Below are positions 35,378 through 42,780 of a stretch of 64,000 nucleotides of DNA, piece by piece. The stretch is taken from assembly GCF_047238105.1 (NCBI RefSeq), contig NZ_JBDFMD010000001.1, positions 4,650,001 to 4,714,000 of the forward strand, given 5' to 3'. Source of the DNA: Paenibacillus_D sp047238105. Lineage in GTDB: Bacteria > Bacillota > Bacilli > Paenibacillales > Paenibacillaceae. The translations under genes and the position numbers were made by a program. Each line of letters opens with the position of its first letter. The first letter of the stretch is position 1. The notes beneath the pieces were generated by a model, which was given only the letters and a program-made list of their open reading frames with translations, was not told the origin of the DNA and did no database searches.

Positions 35378-35935
35378 GTCCTCTTCCTTTGGGATAAATT
35401 CATAAATGCTGCCATCTTCAAAAGAGTCGATCAGCCGCAGCAGCCAGCGGTAGTAGTCTACGGCACAGCCGATCTTCTCGGCATCCTTGCTGAGTACCTC
35501 TTGCAAAACGGGCTGATCCGGCCGCTGCTCCTGCAGCAGCTTGATCTCCTTGAGCGAGCGGATGAGGACATTCATGTTCATCTCGACGGCTTTCCGCCAC
35601 TTGATGGAGAAGTAATCGGTGAAGTTCTGGTGCCAGTCCGGCACGACCTCGTAAAGATCCTTCCTAGAGCCTTTCTCCCATACTTTGTTGATCATTTTGA
35701 GATCTGTCAAGGTTCGCATGCCGGTACTCATAGAAGTCTTGCTCATGCCCATCGTCTCGCTCATCTCATCCAGCGTGACAGGCCCGCCATTAAAGTACAT
35801 ATTGCCATACAGATGACCGATCGACAGGGTGATGCCGTAGAGATCCATATTTTTACCGATGGATTCGATGACACGTTGCCTTATATGTTCAATACGTTGC
35901 TTGTCCTCTTCCGATAACGCATCGATGCTCTTCAT
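35366..35935 (-). CDS. GbsR/MarR-family transcriptional regulator
   Basis: The 189-residue product matches the GbsR family, MarR-like winged-helix repressors that sense choline or glycine betaine. Key parts are GITLSIGHLYGNMYFNGGPV, the HTH LDEMSETMGMSKTSMSTGMR, and an aromatic-rich C-terminal region (WHQNFTDYFSIKWR, CAVDYYRWLL). It is divergent from an opuA-type importer, the classic GbsR arrangement, and probably represses it. The start is ATG 35935 after AGGAGG. The last two codons and the TGA lie inside the adjoining repeat, so the native C-terminus may have been altered. Confidence 0.88.
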   Translation of the reverse strand: MKSIDALSEEDKQRIEHIRQRVIESIGKNMDLYGITLSIGHLYGNMYFNGGPVTLDEMSETMGMSKTSMSTGMRTLTDLKMINKVWEKGSRKDLYEVVPDWHQNFTDYFSIKWRKAVEMNMNVLIRSLKEIKLLQEQRPDQPVLQEVLSKDAEKIGCAVDYYRWLLRLIDSFEDGSIYEFIPKEEDRSR

Positions 35936-35965
35936 ACCAGCCTCCTGCTGAGTTAGACCTCTCTG

Positions 35966-36010
35966 CTTACTATAGTAAGTATTGTAATCAAACATTTGTG
36001 GAAAAGTAAA
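35966..36010 (-). promoter_or_regulatory. Promoter and palindromic operator of the gbsR-type gene
   Basis: On the minus strand TTTACT (complement of 36005-36010) and TACAAT (complement of 35981-35986) are 18 bp apart. A perfect 14-bp palindrome CTTACTATAGTAAG (35966-35979) covers the expected start of transcription, a good place for a repressor. Confidence 0.5.
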
Positions 36011-36225
36011 GCCGGATATGTTTATGAAAATCAATGAAATAAAGAGTAAACTGTACAAAAAGTTTGTAAAGTTTAAACTGTACGTAAATTACGGGCCTAT
36101 ATCGCTTTTGCGATTTTAGGCTATTAGCACTAAACTGTAACCAGTCAAGCGACAGTGTAGAGGCCGTTCACACGTCCGTTCCCGTAGGAACGTCCTTGAT
36201 GAACGTGCAGTCTAAGGGGGGCAAC
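36011..36225 (+). promoter_or_regulatory. Leader/regulatory region of the betaine importer operon
   Basis: The region has three copies of AAACTGTA (near 36051, 36075 and 36132). It also has an imperfect hairpin at 36096-36120 (cctatatcgc/gcgattttagg) and a perfect 6-bp hairpin CGTTCC/GGAACG at 36177-36192 shortly before the first gene. The repeats may be regulator sites; I could not fix a clear promoter. Confidence 0.35.
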
Positions 36226-37419
36226 ATGTCGATTATCGAGGTAAAGAGACTGACCAAAATTTTCGGATCCGACCCGAGAAGAGCCATCCCGCTTCTGGAT
36301 GATGGCTGGTCCAAAGAGAGAATACTCAAAGAAATGAAGTTAACTGTCGGCGTCAACCAAGCCAGCTTCGCGATTGAAGAAGGCCAGATCTTCGTCATCA
36401 TGGGTCTGTCCGGCAGCGGCAAGTCGACCCTGGTCCGCCTGCTGAACCGTCTGATCGAACCGACAGGCGGCGAGGTCCTCTTCAACGGTGAGAATGTACT
36501 GAAGATGAGTGTCGAAAAGCTGCGCAGCTTCCGCCGCAAAAACATGGGCATGGTGTTTCAAAAGTTTGCTTTGTTCCCGCACCGGACGGTCGTCGAAAAT
36601 GTTGAGTACGGCATGGAGGTGCAGGGGTTGCCCAAAGCGGAGCGCCGCGAGAAAGCGCTGCGCTCCCTTGAGCTGGTCGGCCTGGGGGGCTGGGAGGACA
36701 GCTATCCCGATCAGCTCAGCGGCGGCATGCAGCAGCGTGTCGGCCTGGCGCGCGGCCTGGCCAACGATCCGGACATCCTGCTGATGGACGAAGCGTTCAG
36801 CGCATTGGATCCGCTGATCCGCAAGGATATGCAGGATGAGCTGCTGGAGCTGCAGTCCAAGATGAAGAAGACGATCATCTTCATCACGCATGATCTGGAT
36901 GAGGCGCTGCGCATCGGCGATCAGATCGCGCTCATGAAGGATGGCAGTATCGTACAGATCGGGACGCCGGAGGAGATCCTGATGCAGCCCGCCAACAAGT
37001 ACGTCGAGCGCTTCGTGGAGGATGTCGATCTCTCCAAGGTGCTTACAGCAAGCCATATTATGCGCAAGCCGGAGACGATCACGCTCGAGCGCGGTCCGCG
37101 CGTGGCGCTGCAGCTGATGCGGGACCGCGGCGTATCCAATCTGTATGTTGTCGACAAAGGCAAGAAGCTGATCGGCGTCATCAGTGCCGAGGATGCGTCG
37201 CAGGCCGTCAAGGACGGGCAGCCGCTCGACAGTATCATCCAGCGGGAGCTGCCGTCCGTATCGCCGGATACCTTGCTAAATGAGCTGTTCGAGACCATCA
37301 GCGCTACCAGACTGCCTGTTGCTGTCATCGACGGCGAGCAGCGGCTGCAAGGCATTATTATTAAAGGTGCTGTACTTGCCGCCCTGGCAGGCAACACCGT
37401 ACCGGAAGCAGGTGCGTGA
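36226..37419 (+). CDS. opuAA: Glycine betaine/proline ABC transporter ATPase (OpuAA/ProV type)
   Basis: The 397-residue ATPase has Walker A GLSGSGKST, signature LSGGMQQRVGLARGL, Walker B ILLMDEAFSALD and the N-terminal FGSDPRRAIPLLDDGWSKER region typical of ProV/OpuAA. Two C-terminal CBS domains (about residues 265-390) follow and, in OpuA systems, sense ionic strength. It energises osmoprotectant uptake through the permease encoded 4 bp downstream. The start is ATG 36226 after AAGGGGGG; the ATG at 36196 has no ribosome site. The divergent GbsR gene supports a betaine role. Confidence 0.92.
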   Translation: MSIIEVKRLTKIFGSDPRRAIPLLDDGWSKERILKEMKLTVGVNQASFAIEEGQIFVIMGLSGSGKSTLVRLLNRLIEPTGGEVLFNGENVLKMSVEKLRSFRRKNMGMVFQKFALFPHRTVVENVEYGMEVQGLPKAERREKALRSLELVGLGGWEDSYPDQLSGGMQQRVGLARGLANDPDILLMDEAFSALDPLIRKDMQDELLELQSKMKKTIIFITHDLDEALRIGDQIALMKDGSIVQIGTPEEILMQPANKYVERFVEDVDLSKVLTASHIMRKPETITLERGPRVALQLMRDRGVSNLYVVDKGKKLIGVISAEDASQAVKDGQPLDSIIQRELPSVSPDTLLNELFETISATRLPVAVIDGEQRLQGIIIKGAVLAALAGNTVPEAGA

Positions 37420-37422
37420 CGC

Positions 37423-38256
37423 GTGGATATTCCCAAAATTCCGATTGCCCAATGGGTAGATGAGCTGGAGCGATGGCTGCAGACGCATTTAAAACCGCTG
37501 TTTGATTTCATCAAGTTTGTCGTCGGGTGGACCGTGAACAGCCTGGAGACGGTACTGCAGTGGTTCCCGCCACTGCTGCTTATTCTGCTGATCGCCGCCC
37601 TGACCTGGTACGTCGCCAAATGGCGGATGGGCATCTTTGCCCTCGTCGGCCTGTATTTGATCTACAATCTCGGCTATTGGTCGGGAACGATGCAGACGCT
37701 CGCCCTGGTGCTGACAGCGGCGCTGTTGTCGGTCATTATAGGCGTGCCGATCGGTATTCTGTGCGCCCGCAAAAATGCGGTCCAAAACGTCATGACGCCG
37801 ATTCTGGACTTTATGCAGACGATGCCCGCTTTCGTCTACCTGCTGCCTGCGATTACCTTCTTCTCGCTCGGTGTCGTGCCTGGGGTCATCGCTTCGATCA
37901 TCTTTGCGATTCCACCGACGATCCGTCTGACAAACCTCGGCATCCGGCAGGTGCCGGCAGAGCTGGTGGAGGCTGCAGACGCCTTTGGTTCCACGCCATC
38001 GCAGAAGCTGTTCAAGCTGCAGCTGCCGATCGCTATGCCGACCATCATGGCCGGCATTAATCAGACGATCATGCTGTCGTTGTCGATGGTCGTGATCGCC
38101 TCGATGATCGGTGCGCAAGGGGTAGGCGCAAGCGTCTACCGGGCGGTAACACAGGCTAAAACAGGAGTCGGCTTCGAGGCGGGTATCGCGATTGTCGTCC
38201 TGGCGATCGTGCTGGATCGGCTGACGCAAAATGTATTGCGCAAGAAAAAACAATAG
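37423..38256 (+). CDS. opuAB: Glycine betaine ABC transporter permease (OpuAB/ProW type)
   Basis: The 277-residue permease starts at a GTG 4 bp after the ATPase stop, with AGGTG as a weak ribosome site. It has a soluble N-terminal helix (WVDELERWLQTHLKPLFDFI) and about seven transmembrane segments. The ProW-family EAA loop reads ELVEAADAFGSTPSQKLFKLQLP. It forms the membrane channel of the betaine importer with its two neighbours. Confidence 0.92.
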   Translation: MDIPKIPIAQWVDELERWLQTHLKPLFDFIKFVVGWTVNSLETVLQWFPPLLLILLIAALTWYVAKWRMGIFALVGLYLIYNLGYWSGTMQTLALVLTAALLSVIIGVPIGILCARKNAVQNVMTPILDFMQTMPAFVYLLPAITFFSLGVVPGVIASIIFAIPPTIRLTNLGIRQVPAELVEAADAFGSTPSQKLFKLQLPIAMPTIMAGINQTIMLSLSMVVIASMIGAQGVGASVYRAVTQAKTGVGFEAGIAIVVLAIVLDRLTQNVLRKKKQ

Positions 38257-38271
38257 GGGGTCTTTTGGATT

Positions 38272-39147
38272 ATGAAGAAACAATGGAAACTTGGTTTGAC
38301 AATGGTACTGGCAACGTCGCTTATGGCAGCTTGTACAAACTCGGGGGGCGGGAACGGCACTGGCGGCGAGGTCAAATTGGCTTACGTGGCCTGGGATTCC
38401 GAGATTGCCAGCACGTATGTCGTGAAGGAAGTTTTGGAAGAAAAGCTGGGGTATACCGTACAAATGCTGCAGGTTGACGCAGGGCCGATGTTTGCCGGCG
38501 TCGCAGACGGCAGCGCCGATGCGATGGTAGCGGCATGGCTCCCGACCACGCATCAAAGCTATATTGACACCTATGGAGACCGTATCGAGGACCTGGGGGT
38601 TAACCTGGAAGGGACCAAGATCGGACTGGTTGTGCCAACTTATATGGAGAATGTCAGCAGCATCGAGGATCTGAAGAACGGCGAGATCGGTGCAGAAGTG
38701 GATTATACGATCACCGGCATCGAGCCGGGAGCGGGCATCATGATGACAACGGAGACGGTATTGGAGGAGTATGAGCTCGGAGGAGAATGGACACTGCTGG
38801 AGAGCTCCTCGGCCGCGATGGCCCAACAGCTGCAGAACGCTTATGCCGCAGAAGAGCCGATCATCGTGACGGGCTGGACACCGCACTGGAAGTTCGCCAG
38901 CATGGACCTGAAGTACCTGGAAGATCCGATGAACATCTATGGTGGTGACGAGCAGATCCATACCTTCGTCCGTCAGGGACTGCAGGATGATATGCCGGAA
39001 GCTTATGCGATGCTCGACAAATTCAACTGGACACCGGACGATATGGCCGCAGTCATGGTCGAGATCATGGAAGGTAAATCGCCTGAAGATGCTGCCAAGG
39101 ACTGGGTTGCAGCTAACGAAGATAAAGTCAACGCTTGGTTGGAATAG
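38272..39147 (+). CDS. opuAC: Glycine betaine-binding lipoprotein (OpuAC type)
   Basis: The 291-residue protein has a lipoprotein signal (LMAACTN, Cys near 21) and a ligand-binding domain of the OpuAC/ProX family. Trp-containing segments such as VAWDSEIAST, MVAAWLPTTHQSY and VTGWTPHWKFASMDLKYLEDP would form the cage for the trimethylammonium group. It starts 15 bp after the permease and completes the operon; a terminator lies 14 bp after it. Confidence 0.93.
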   Translation: MKKQWKLGLTMVLATSLMAACTNSGGGNGTGGEVKLAYVAWDSEIASTYVVKEVLEEKLGYTVQMLQVDAGPMFAGVADGSADAMVAAWLPTTHQSYIDTYGDRIEDLGVNLEGTKIGLVVPTYMENVSSIEDLKNGEIGAEVDYTITGIEPGAGIMMTTETVLEEYELGGEWTLLESSSAAMAQQLQNAYAAEEPIIVTGWTPHWKFASMDLKYLEDPMNIYGGDEQIHTFVRQGLQDDMPEAYAMLDKFNWTPDDMAAVMVEIMEGKSPEDAAKDWVAANEDKVNAWLE

Positions 39148-39160
39148 AAGCACATTAATG

Positions 39161-39194
39161 AACAAGCCAATCTCCTCGGAGGTTGGCTTGTTTA
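39161..39194. terminator. Terminator after opuAC, shared with a convergent gene
   Basis: aacaagccaa (39161-39170) pairs with ttggcttgtt (39183-39192). Its right edge overlaps the stop codon of the small minus-strand gene (39192-39194), so the two converging genes probably share it. Confidence 0.75.
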
Positions 39195-39419
39195 GTTATC
39201 CTCACTGCGTCTGAATTTAAGGATGGTAAGGATGAGATGAGACAAACCAAATAAAATGACAAGAATACAAAATGTCAGCTCATAGCCAGAGAGAGGTAAG
39301 ACTCCATTGCCTACAGGCCCCGTCCCGGGGTTGTTGTAGGTCCAGAATCTATAGAACAGATAAAGTGAAGGCGCTATAATTAAAAAAAGCGAGAGGGCTA
39401 TGAGGATTAAATATCGCAT
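39192..39419 (-). CDS. Small two-helix membrane protein of unknown function
   Basis: The 75-residue protein has two predicted transmembrane helices (about residues 3-24 and 46-67) joined by a Gly/Pro-rich loop (NNPGTGPVGNGVLPLSG), ending in a charged tail. I do not recognise the family. That it is a real gene is supported by a perfect AAGGAGGTG ribosome site six bases before the ATG at 39419. It is AT-richer than its neighbours. The Fur-box region at 39534-39562 lies about 115 bp upstream and might regulate it. Confidence 0.65.
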   Translation of the reverse strand: MRYLILIALSLFLIIAPSLYLFYRFWTYNNPGTGPVGNGVLPLSGYELTFCILVILFGLSHLILTILKFRRSEDN

Positions 39420-39533
39420 AATTCACCTCCTTAGCAGTGTAGATAACTGGTTCAAATGTTACTTATTAGTACGGGGCGAAGTTGGTTTAGTTGCGCCTAA
39501 GAGGCCTACGAGGGAAAGATGCAAATATTTTAA

Positions 39534-39562
39534 TTGATATTGATTATCAGTTTCATTATAAT
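39534..39562 (+). promoter_or_regulatory. Strong promoter overlapped by a Fur box
   Basis: TTGATA (39534-39539) and perfect TATAAT (39557-39562) with a 17-bp spacer form a near-ideal sigmaA promoter on the plus strand. The 15-mer TGATATTGATTATCA at 39535-39549 differs at one base from the Bacillus Fur 7-1-7 consensus (TGATAAT-N-ATTATCA) and covers the -35 box and spacer. Iron-bound Fur would thus block it. The transcript would begin near 39569 and run toward the aconitase 3' end. No ORF with a ribosome site follows. Confidence 0.7.
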
Positions 39563-39568
39563 AGGGGC

Positions 39569-39648
39569 ATAGCACACCTTACCCATGTGTGTTGTACCCA
39601 GGAAACAAAACACCCCCGCCATGAGAATGGCAAGGGTGCGTTCCTAGT
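39569..39648 (+). ncRNA. Candidate Fur-regulated small RNA (hypothetical)
   Basis: Transcription from the Fur-box promoter would yield about 80 nt ending at the hairpin at 39607-39643. The only ORF is 20 codons with no ribosome site. The RNA has a C-rich single-stranded run (cacccccgcc). B. subtilis FsrA is a Fur-controlled RNA of similar size with C-rich segments that down-regulates aconitase and other iron enzymes; a functional parallel is attractive but unproven. The T-run after the hairpin is weak on this strand, so the 3' end is uncertain. Confidence 0.4.
39603..39644 (-). terminator. Terminator of acnA (possibly bidirectional)
   Basis: On the minus strand, acgcaccc...gccat, a tctc loop, atggc...gggtgt form a stem followed by tttgttt. 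It lies about 130 bp beyond the acnA stop, with a dispersed repeat between them. Confidence 0.65.
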
Positions 39649-39660
39649 TCGTTGCTATTG

Positions 39661-39767
39661 TCCAAATATAAGAAAGTATATGTTTTACACATCTACTTGG
39701 CTTAGAATTCTCCGGAATGAAACGCGCTGCGCCGCCAAGGGACGGCGATAGCCGTTTCACCTTGTAC
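39661..39767. repeat. Dispersed structured repeat, copy 3
   Basis: Contains the shared body (aaatataagaaagtatatg, tctacttggctt, tctccggaatgaaacg). It ends in a long imperfect hairpin in which aatgaaacgcgctgcgccg (39715-39733) pairs with cggcgatagccgtttcacctt. It sits 3 bp past the acnA stop codon, between the gene and its terminator. Confidence 0.75.
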
Positions 39768-39770
39768 AAT

Positions 39771-42482
39771 TTACATATTGGCGATCATCTGGCGCAGTAC
39801 AGTCTGCAGGATGCCGCTGTTGCGATAGTAGTCGATGTCGACTGCGGAATCCAGACGTGCAGTTACGATGAATTCGAAAGTTGTGCCGTCTTCGCGAGTC
39901 GCTGTCACGTTCACTTTTTGACCTGGCTTCACGTCGTTGTCCAGGCCAGTGATATCGAACGTCTCGCGGCCTGTCAGACCGAGCGTGGACCAGCCTTGAC
40001 CTTCCTGGAATTGCAGTGGCAGTACGCCCATGCCGACCAGGTTGGAACGGTGGATCCGCTCGAAGCTCTCGGCGATAACCGCTTTGACGCCCAGCAGGAA
40101 GGTGCCCTTGGCTGCCCAGTCACGCGAGCTGCCTGTGCCGTACTCCTTGCCAGCGATAACAACGAGGTTGGTGCCTTTCTTCTGGTACTTCATCGAAGCC
40201 TCATAGATGGACATCACTTCGTCAGTTGGCAGGTAAGTCGTTACGCCGCCCTCGGTGCCAGGAGCAACCTGGTTCCGGATGCGGATGTTGGCGAATGTAC
40301 CGCGCATCATCACGTCATGGTTACCGCGACGCGAGCCGTAAGAGTTGAAGTCTTTGCGCTCGACGCCGTTTTTCATCAGGAACTCGCCTGCAGGGCTGTC
40401 CGCTTTGATGTTACCAGCTGGCGAGATGTGGTCGGTTGTGACCGAATCGCCCAGCAGAGCGAGCACTTTGGCGCCTTTGATGTCGGCGATGTCTTCAACC
40501 TCTGGGCCAAGGTTCTCAAAGAATGGCGGGTTAGCGATGTAAGTCGAGCGGGCATCCCACTCATACAGCTCGCCTTCCGGCACTTGAATCGCATTCCAAC
40601 GCTCATTTTGCGTGAAGACATTGGCGTACTTGTCACGGAACATCTCCGGCGTAATCGCTGCATCCGCAGCCGCGGCGATCTCCTTGGAGGATGGCCAGAT
40701 ATCTTTGAGGTAGACGGGCTCATTCTTCTGATCATAGCCGATCGGATCGTTCGCCAGATCGATGTTGACAGTGCCTGCCAGCGCATAAGCGACGACGAGC
40801 GGCGGCGAAGCCAGGTAGTTGGCTTTGACCTGTGCATGAACACGGCCCTCGAAGTTCCGGTTGCCGGACAGCACGGCAGCGACCGTCATGTCGTTGTCGG
40901 CGATTGCATTGCTCACTTCGTCAGGCAGCGGGCCGGAGTTGCCGATACAGGTCGCGCAGCCGTAACCGGCCACGTGGAAGCCCAGTGCCTCGAGCGGCTC
41001 GATCAGGTTGGCTTTCTTCAGATACTCGGTAACGACCAGAGATCCCGGTGTCAGCGAGCTCTTCACGTATGCAGGCTTCACAAGACCGCGCTCAACGGCT
41101 TTCTTGGCGACTAGGCCTGCGCCCAGCATAACAGTCGGGTTAGACGTGTTCGTACAGCTGGTGATCGCAGCGATTACGACAGCGCCCGTTTTCATCTCGC
41201 TTACCTGTCCGTTCTTGTGTTTCACTTCGACGCGCTCATCGATCTTGTCGTCGCTCAGGCCGTAGCCGCCTTTGTCGATCGGCGTACGGACGATATCGTT
41301 GAACGACTTCTTCATGTCGGTCAGCTCGATACGGTCCTGCGGACGTTTTGGACCGGCAAGGCTCGGTACGATCGTCGAGAGGTCCAGCTCCAGGACGTCG
41401 GAGAATACCGGATCCGGCGTGTCGTCTGTGCGGAACATATCCTGCGCTTTGTAATACTCTTCTACGAGCTCGATCTGCTCATCCGTACGGCCGGTTTGAC
41501 GCAGGAAGTCCAGTGTAATCGTGTCGACCGGGAAGAAGCCGATAGTTGCGCCATACTCAGGCGCCATGTTAGCAACGGTAGCGCGGTCAGGCAAGCTGAT
41601 ATTGGAAAGTCCAGGGCCGTAGAACTCGACAAACTTGCCGACGACGCCTCTCTTACGCAGAATCTCGGTAACGGTCAAGGCCAGGTCAGTCGCAGTAGCG
41701 CCTTCAGACAGGCTGCCTGTCAGCTTGACGCCGATAACCTCAGGCATAACGAAGTACAGTGGTTGTCCGAGCATACCGGCTTCTGCCTCGATACCGCCGA
41801 CACCCCAGCCAACGACGCCCAAACCATTGATCATGGTCGTATGCGAGTCCGTACCTACGAGGGAGTCGGGGTAAACAACCATTTCACCGTCAACGGATTT
41901 TGTAGCTGCTACAGAAGCAAGGTACTCCAGGTTAACCTGGTGAACGATACCGGTCGCAGGCGGTACCGCGCGGAAGTTGTCAAAGGCGGTTTGCGCCCAG
42001 CGCAGGAAACGGTAACGTTCTTCATTGCGCTGGAATTCCAGGTTTTCATTGAACTCAAGCGCGCCCTCGAAACCGAAAGCGTCGACCATAACGGAATGGT
42101 CGATAACGAGGTCAACCGGTACAAGCGGGTTGATCTTCTTCGGATCGCCGCCGGCTTTCTTCACGGTGTCGCGCATGGCAGCCAGGTCGACTACGACAGG
42201 AACGCCTGTGAAGTCCTGCAGAACGATACGTGCAGGGATGAATGGGATCTCCTTGTCTACGCGCTCGTCAGCCCAACTGGCGAGCTGTTTGACGTGCTCA
42301 GGGGTAATCGCGCGGCCGTCATATTGACGGACAGCGGCTTCCAGCAGTACCTTGATGGAGAAAGGCAGCTTGGAAATCGGACCCAGTCCTTGCTCTTCCA
42401 GACCCTGCAGGCGATAGTAGGCATAAGACTGGCCTGCCGCGGTGAGCGAAGTGCGGACGGAGAATTGATCTTGTGTCGGCAT
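39771..42482 (-). CDS. acnA: Aconitate hydratase
   Basis: The 903-residue enzyme isomerises citrate to isocitrate in the TCA cycle. It is the AcnA/CitB/IRP1 type: cluster ligands are Cys in AAITSCTNTSNP and the pair in GYGCATCIGNSGPL. VGTDSHTTMINGLGVVGWGVGGIEAEAG-type segments, GSSRDWAAKG and VIAESFERIHRSNLVGMG are also present. Such enzymes may bind RNA when they lose the cluster. The ATG at 42482 follows AAGGAGGAG. A candidate promoter lies at 42597-42625 and a Fur-box promoter faces its 3' end. Confidence 0.97.
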   Translation of the reverse strand: MPTQDQFSVRTSLTAAGQSYAYYRLQGLEEQGLGPISKLPFSIKVLLEAAVRQYDGRAITPEHVKQLASWADERVDKEIPFIPARIVLQDFTGVPVVVDLAAMRDTVKKAGGDPKKINPLVPVDLVIDHSVMVDAFGFEGALEFNENLEFQRNEERYRFLRWAQTAFDNFRAVPPATGIVHQVNLEYLASVAATKSVDGEMVVYPDSLVGTDSHTTMINGLGVVGWGVGGIEAEAGMLGQPLYFVMPEVIGVKLTGSLSEGATATDLALTVTEILRKRGVVGKFVEFYGPGLSNISLPDRATVANMAPEYGATIGFFPVDTITLDFLRQTGRTDEQIELVEEYYKAQDMFRTDDTPDPVFSDVLELDLSTIVPSLAGPKRPQDRIELTDMKKSFNDIVRTPIDKGGYGLSDDKIDERVEVKHKNGQVSEMKTGAVVIAAITSCTNTSNPTVMLGAGLVAKKAVERGLVKPAYVKSSLTPGSLVVTEYLKKANLIEPLEALGFHVAGYGCATCIGNSGPLPDEVSNAIADNDMTVAAVLSGNRNFEGRVHAQVKANYLASPPLVVAYALAGTVNIDLANDPIGYDQKNEPVYLKDIWPSSKEIAAAADAAITPEMFRDKYANVFTQNERWNAIQVPEGELYEWDARSTYIANPPFFENLGPEVEDIADIKGAKVLALLGDSVTTDHISPAGNIKADSPAGEFLMKNGVERKDFNSYGSRRGNHDVMMRGTFANIRIRNQVAPGTEGGVTTYLPTDEVMSIYEASMKYQKKGTNLVVIAGKEYGTGSSRDWAAKGTFLLGVKAVIAESFERIHRSNLVGMGVLPLQFQEGQGWSTLGLTGRETFDITGLDNDVKPGQKVNVTATREDGTTFEFIVTARLDSAVDIDYYRNSGILQTVLRQMIANM

Positions 42483-42596
42483 GAATTGTGCTCCTCCTTG
42501 ATGGTTTTTTCATAAAATTGTGATGGTTTATGGCTATCGAGTTTCGTCTTAGTTTCGCTGTGTGAAACCCAATTTCATAAAATCACGGCTACCTTA

Positions 42597-42625
42597 AGTA
42601 TAGCGTTTTTTGGTCTTTTTTGAAA
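42597..42625 (-). promoter_or_regulatory. Probable promoter of acnA
   Basis: On the minus strand a weak TTTCAA (complement of 42620-42625) lies 17 bp before TATACT (complement of 42597-42602). The leader would be about 108 nt. It contains GTTTC...GAAAC inverted sequence (near 42560) that could bind a regulator. Confidence 0.45.
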
Positions 42626-42780
42626 GTATAAGTTTTGCCTGCAAGCGCTGCAACTTGCAAAGCACCTGCGGTTGATGCGGAGGCATCGGCGGGGTTTCCT
42701 CTATAACATGAGTTTCCGGTTTGCTTCATATACTGAAGCATGATGTGAGATCCGCCACAAACCGCAGGGGAGGAATGGCG

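Noticed and set aside
39491..39751. 86-codon ORF across the Fur-box promoter
   Set aside because: It starts upstream of the promoter boxes, lacks a ribosome site and runs through the dispersed repeat.
41217..42515. Long plus-strand frame (432 codons) opposite acnA, and similar frames opposite mutY, hemL and others
   Set aside because: These are mirror frames of clearly identified genes in GC-rich DNA and show no domain or ribosome site.
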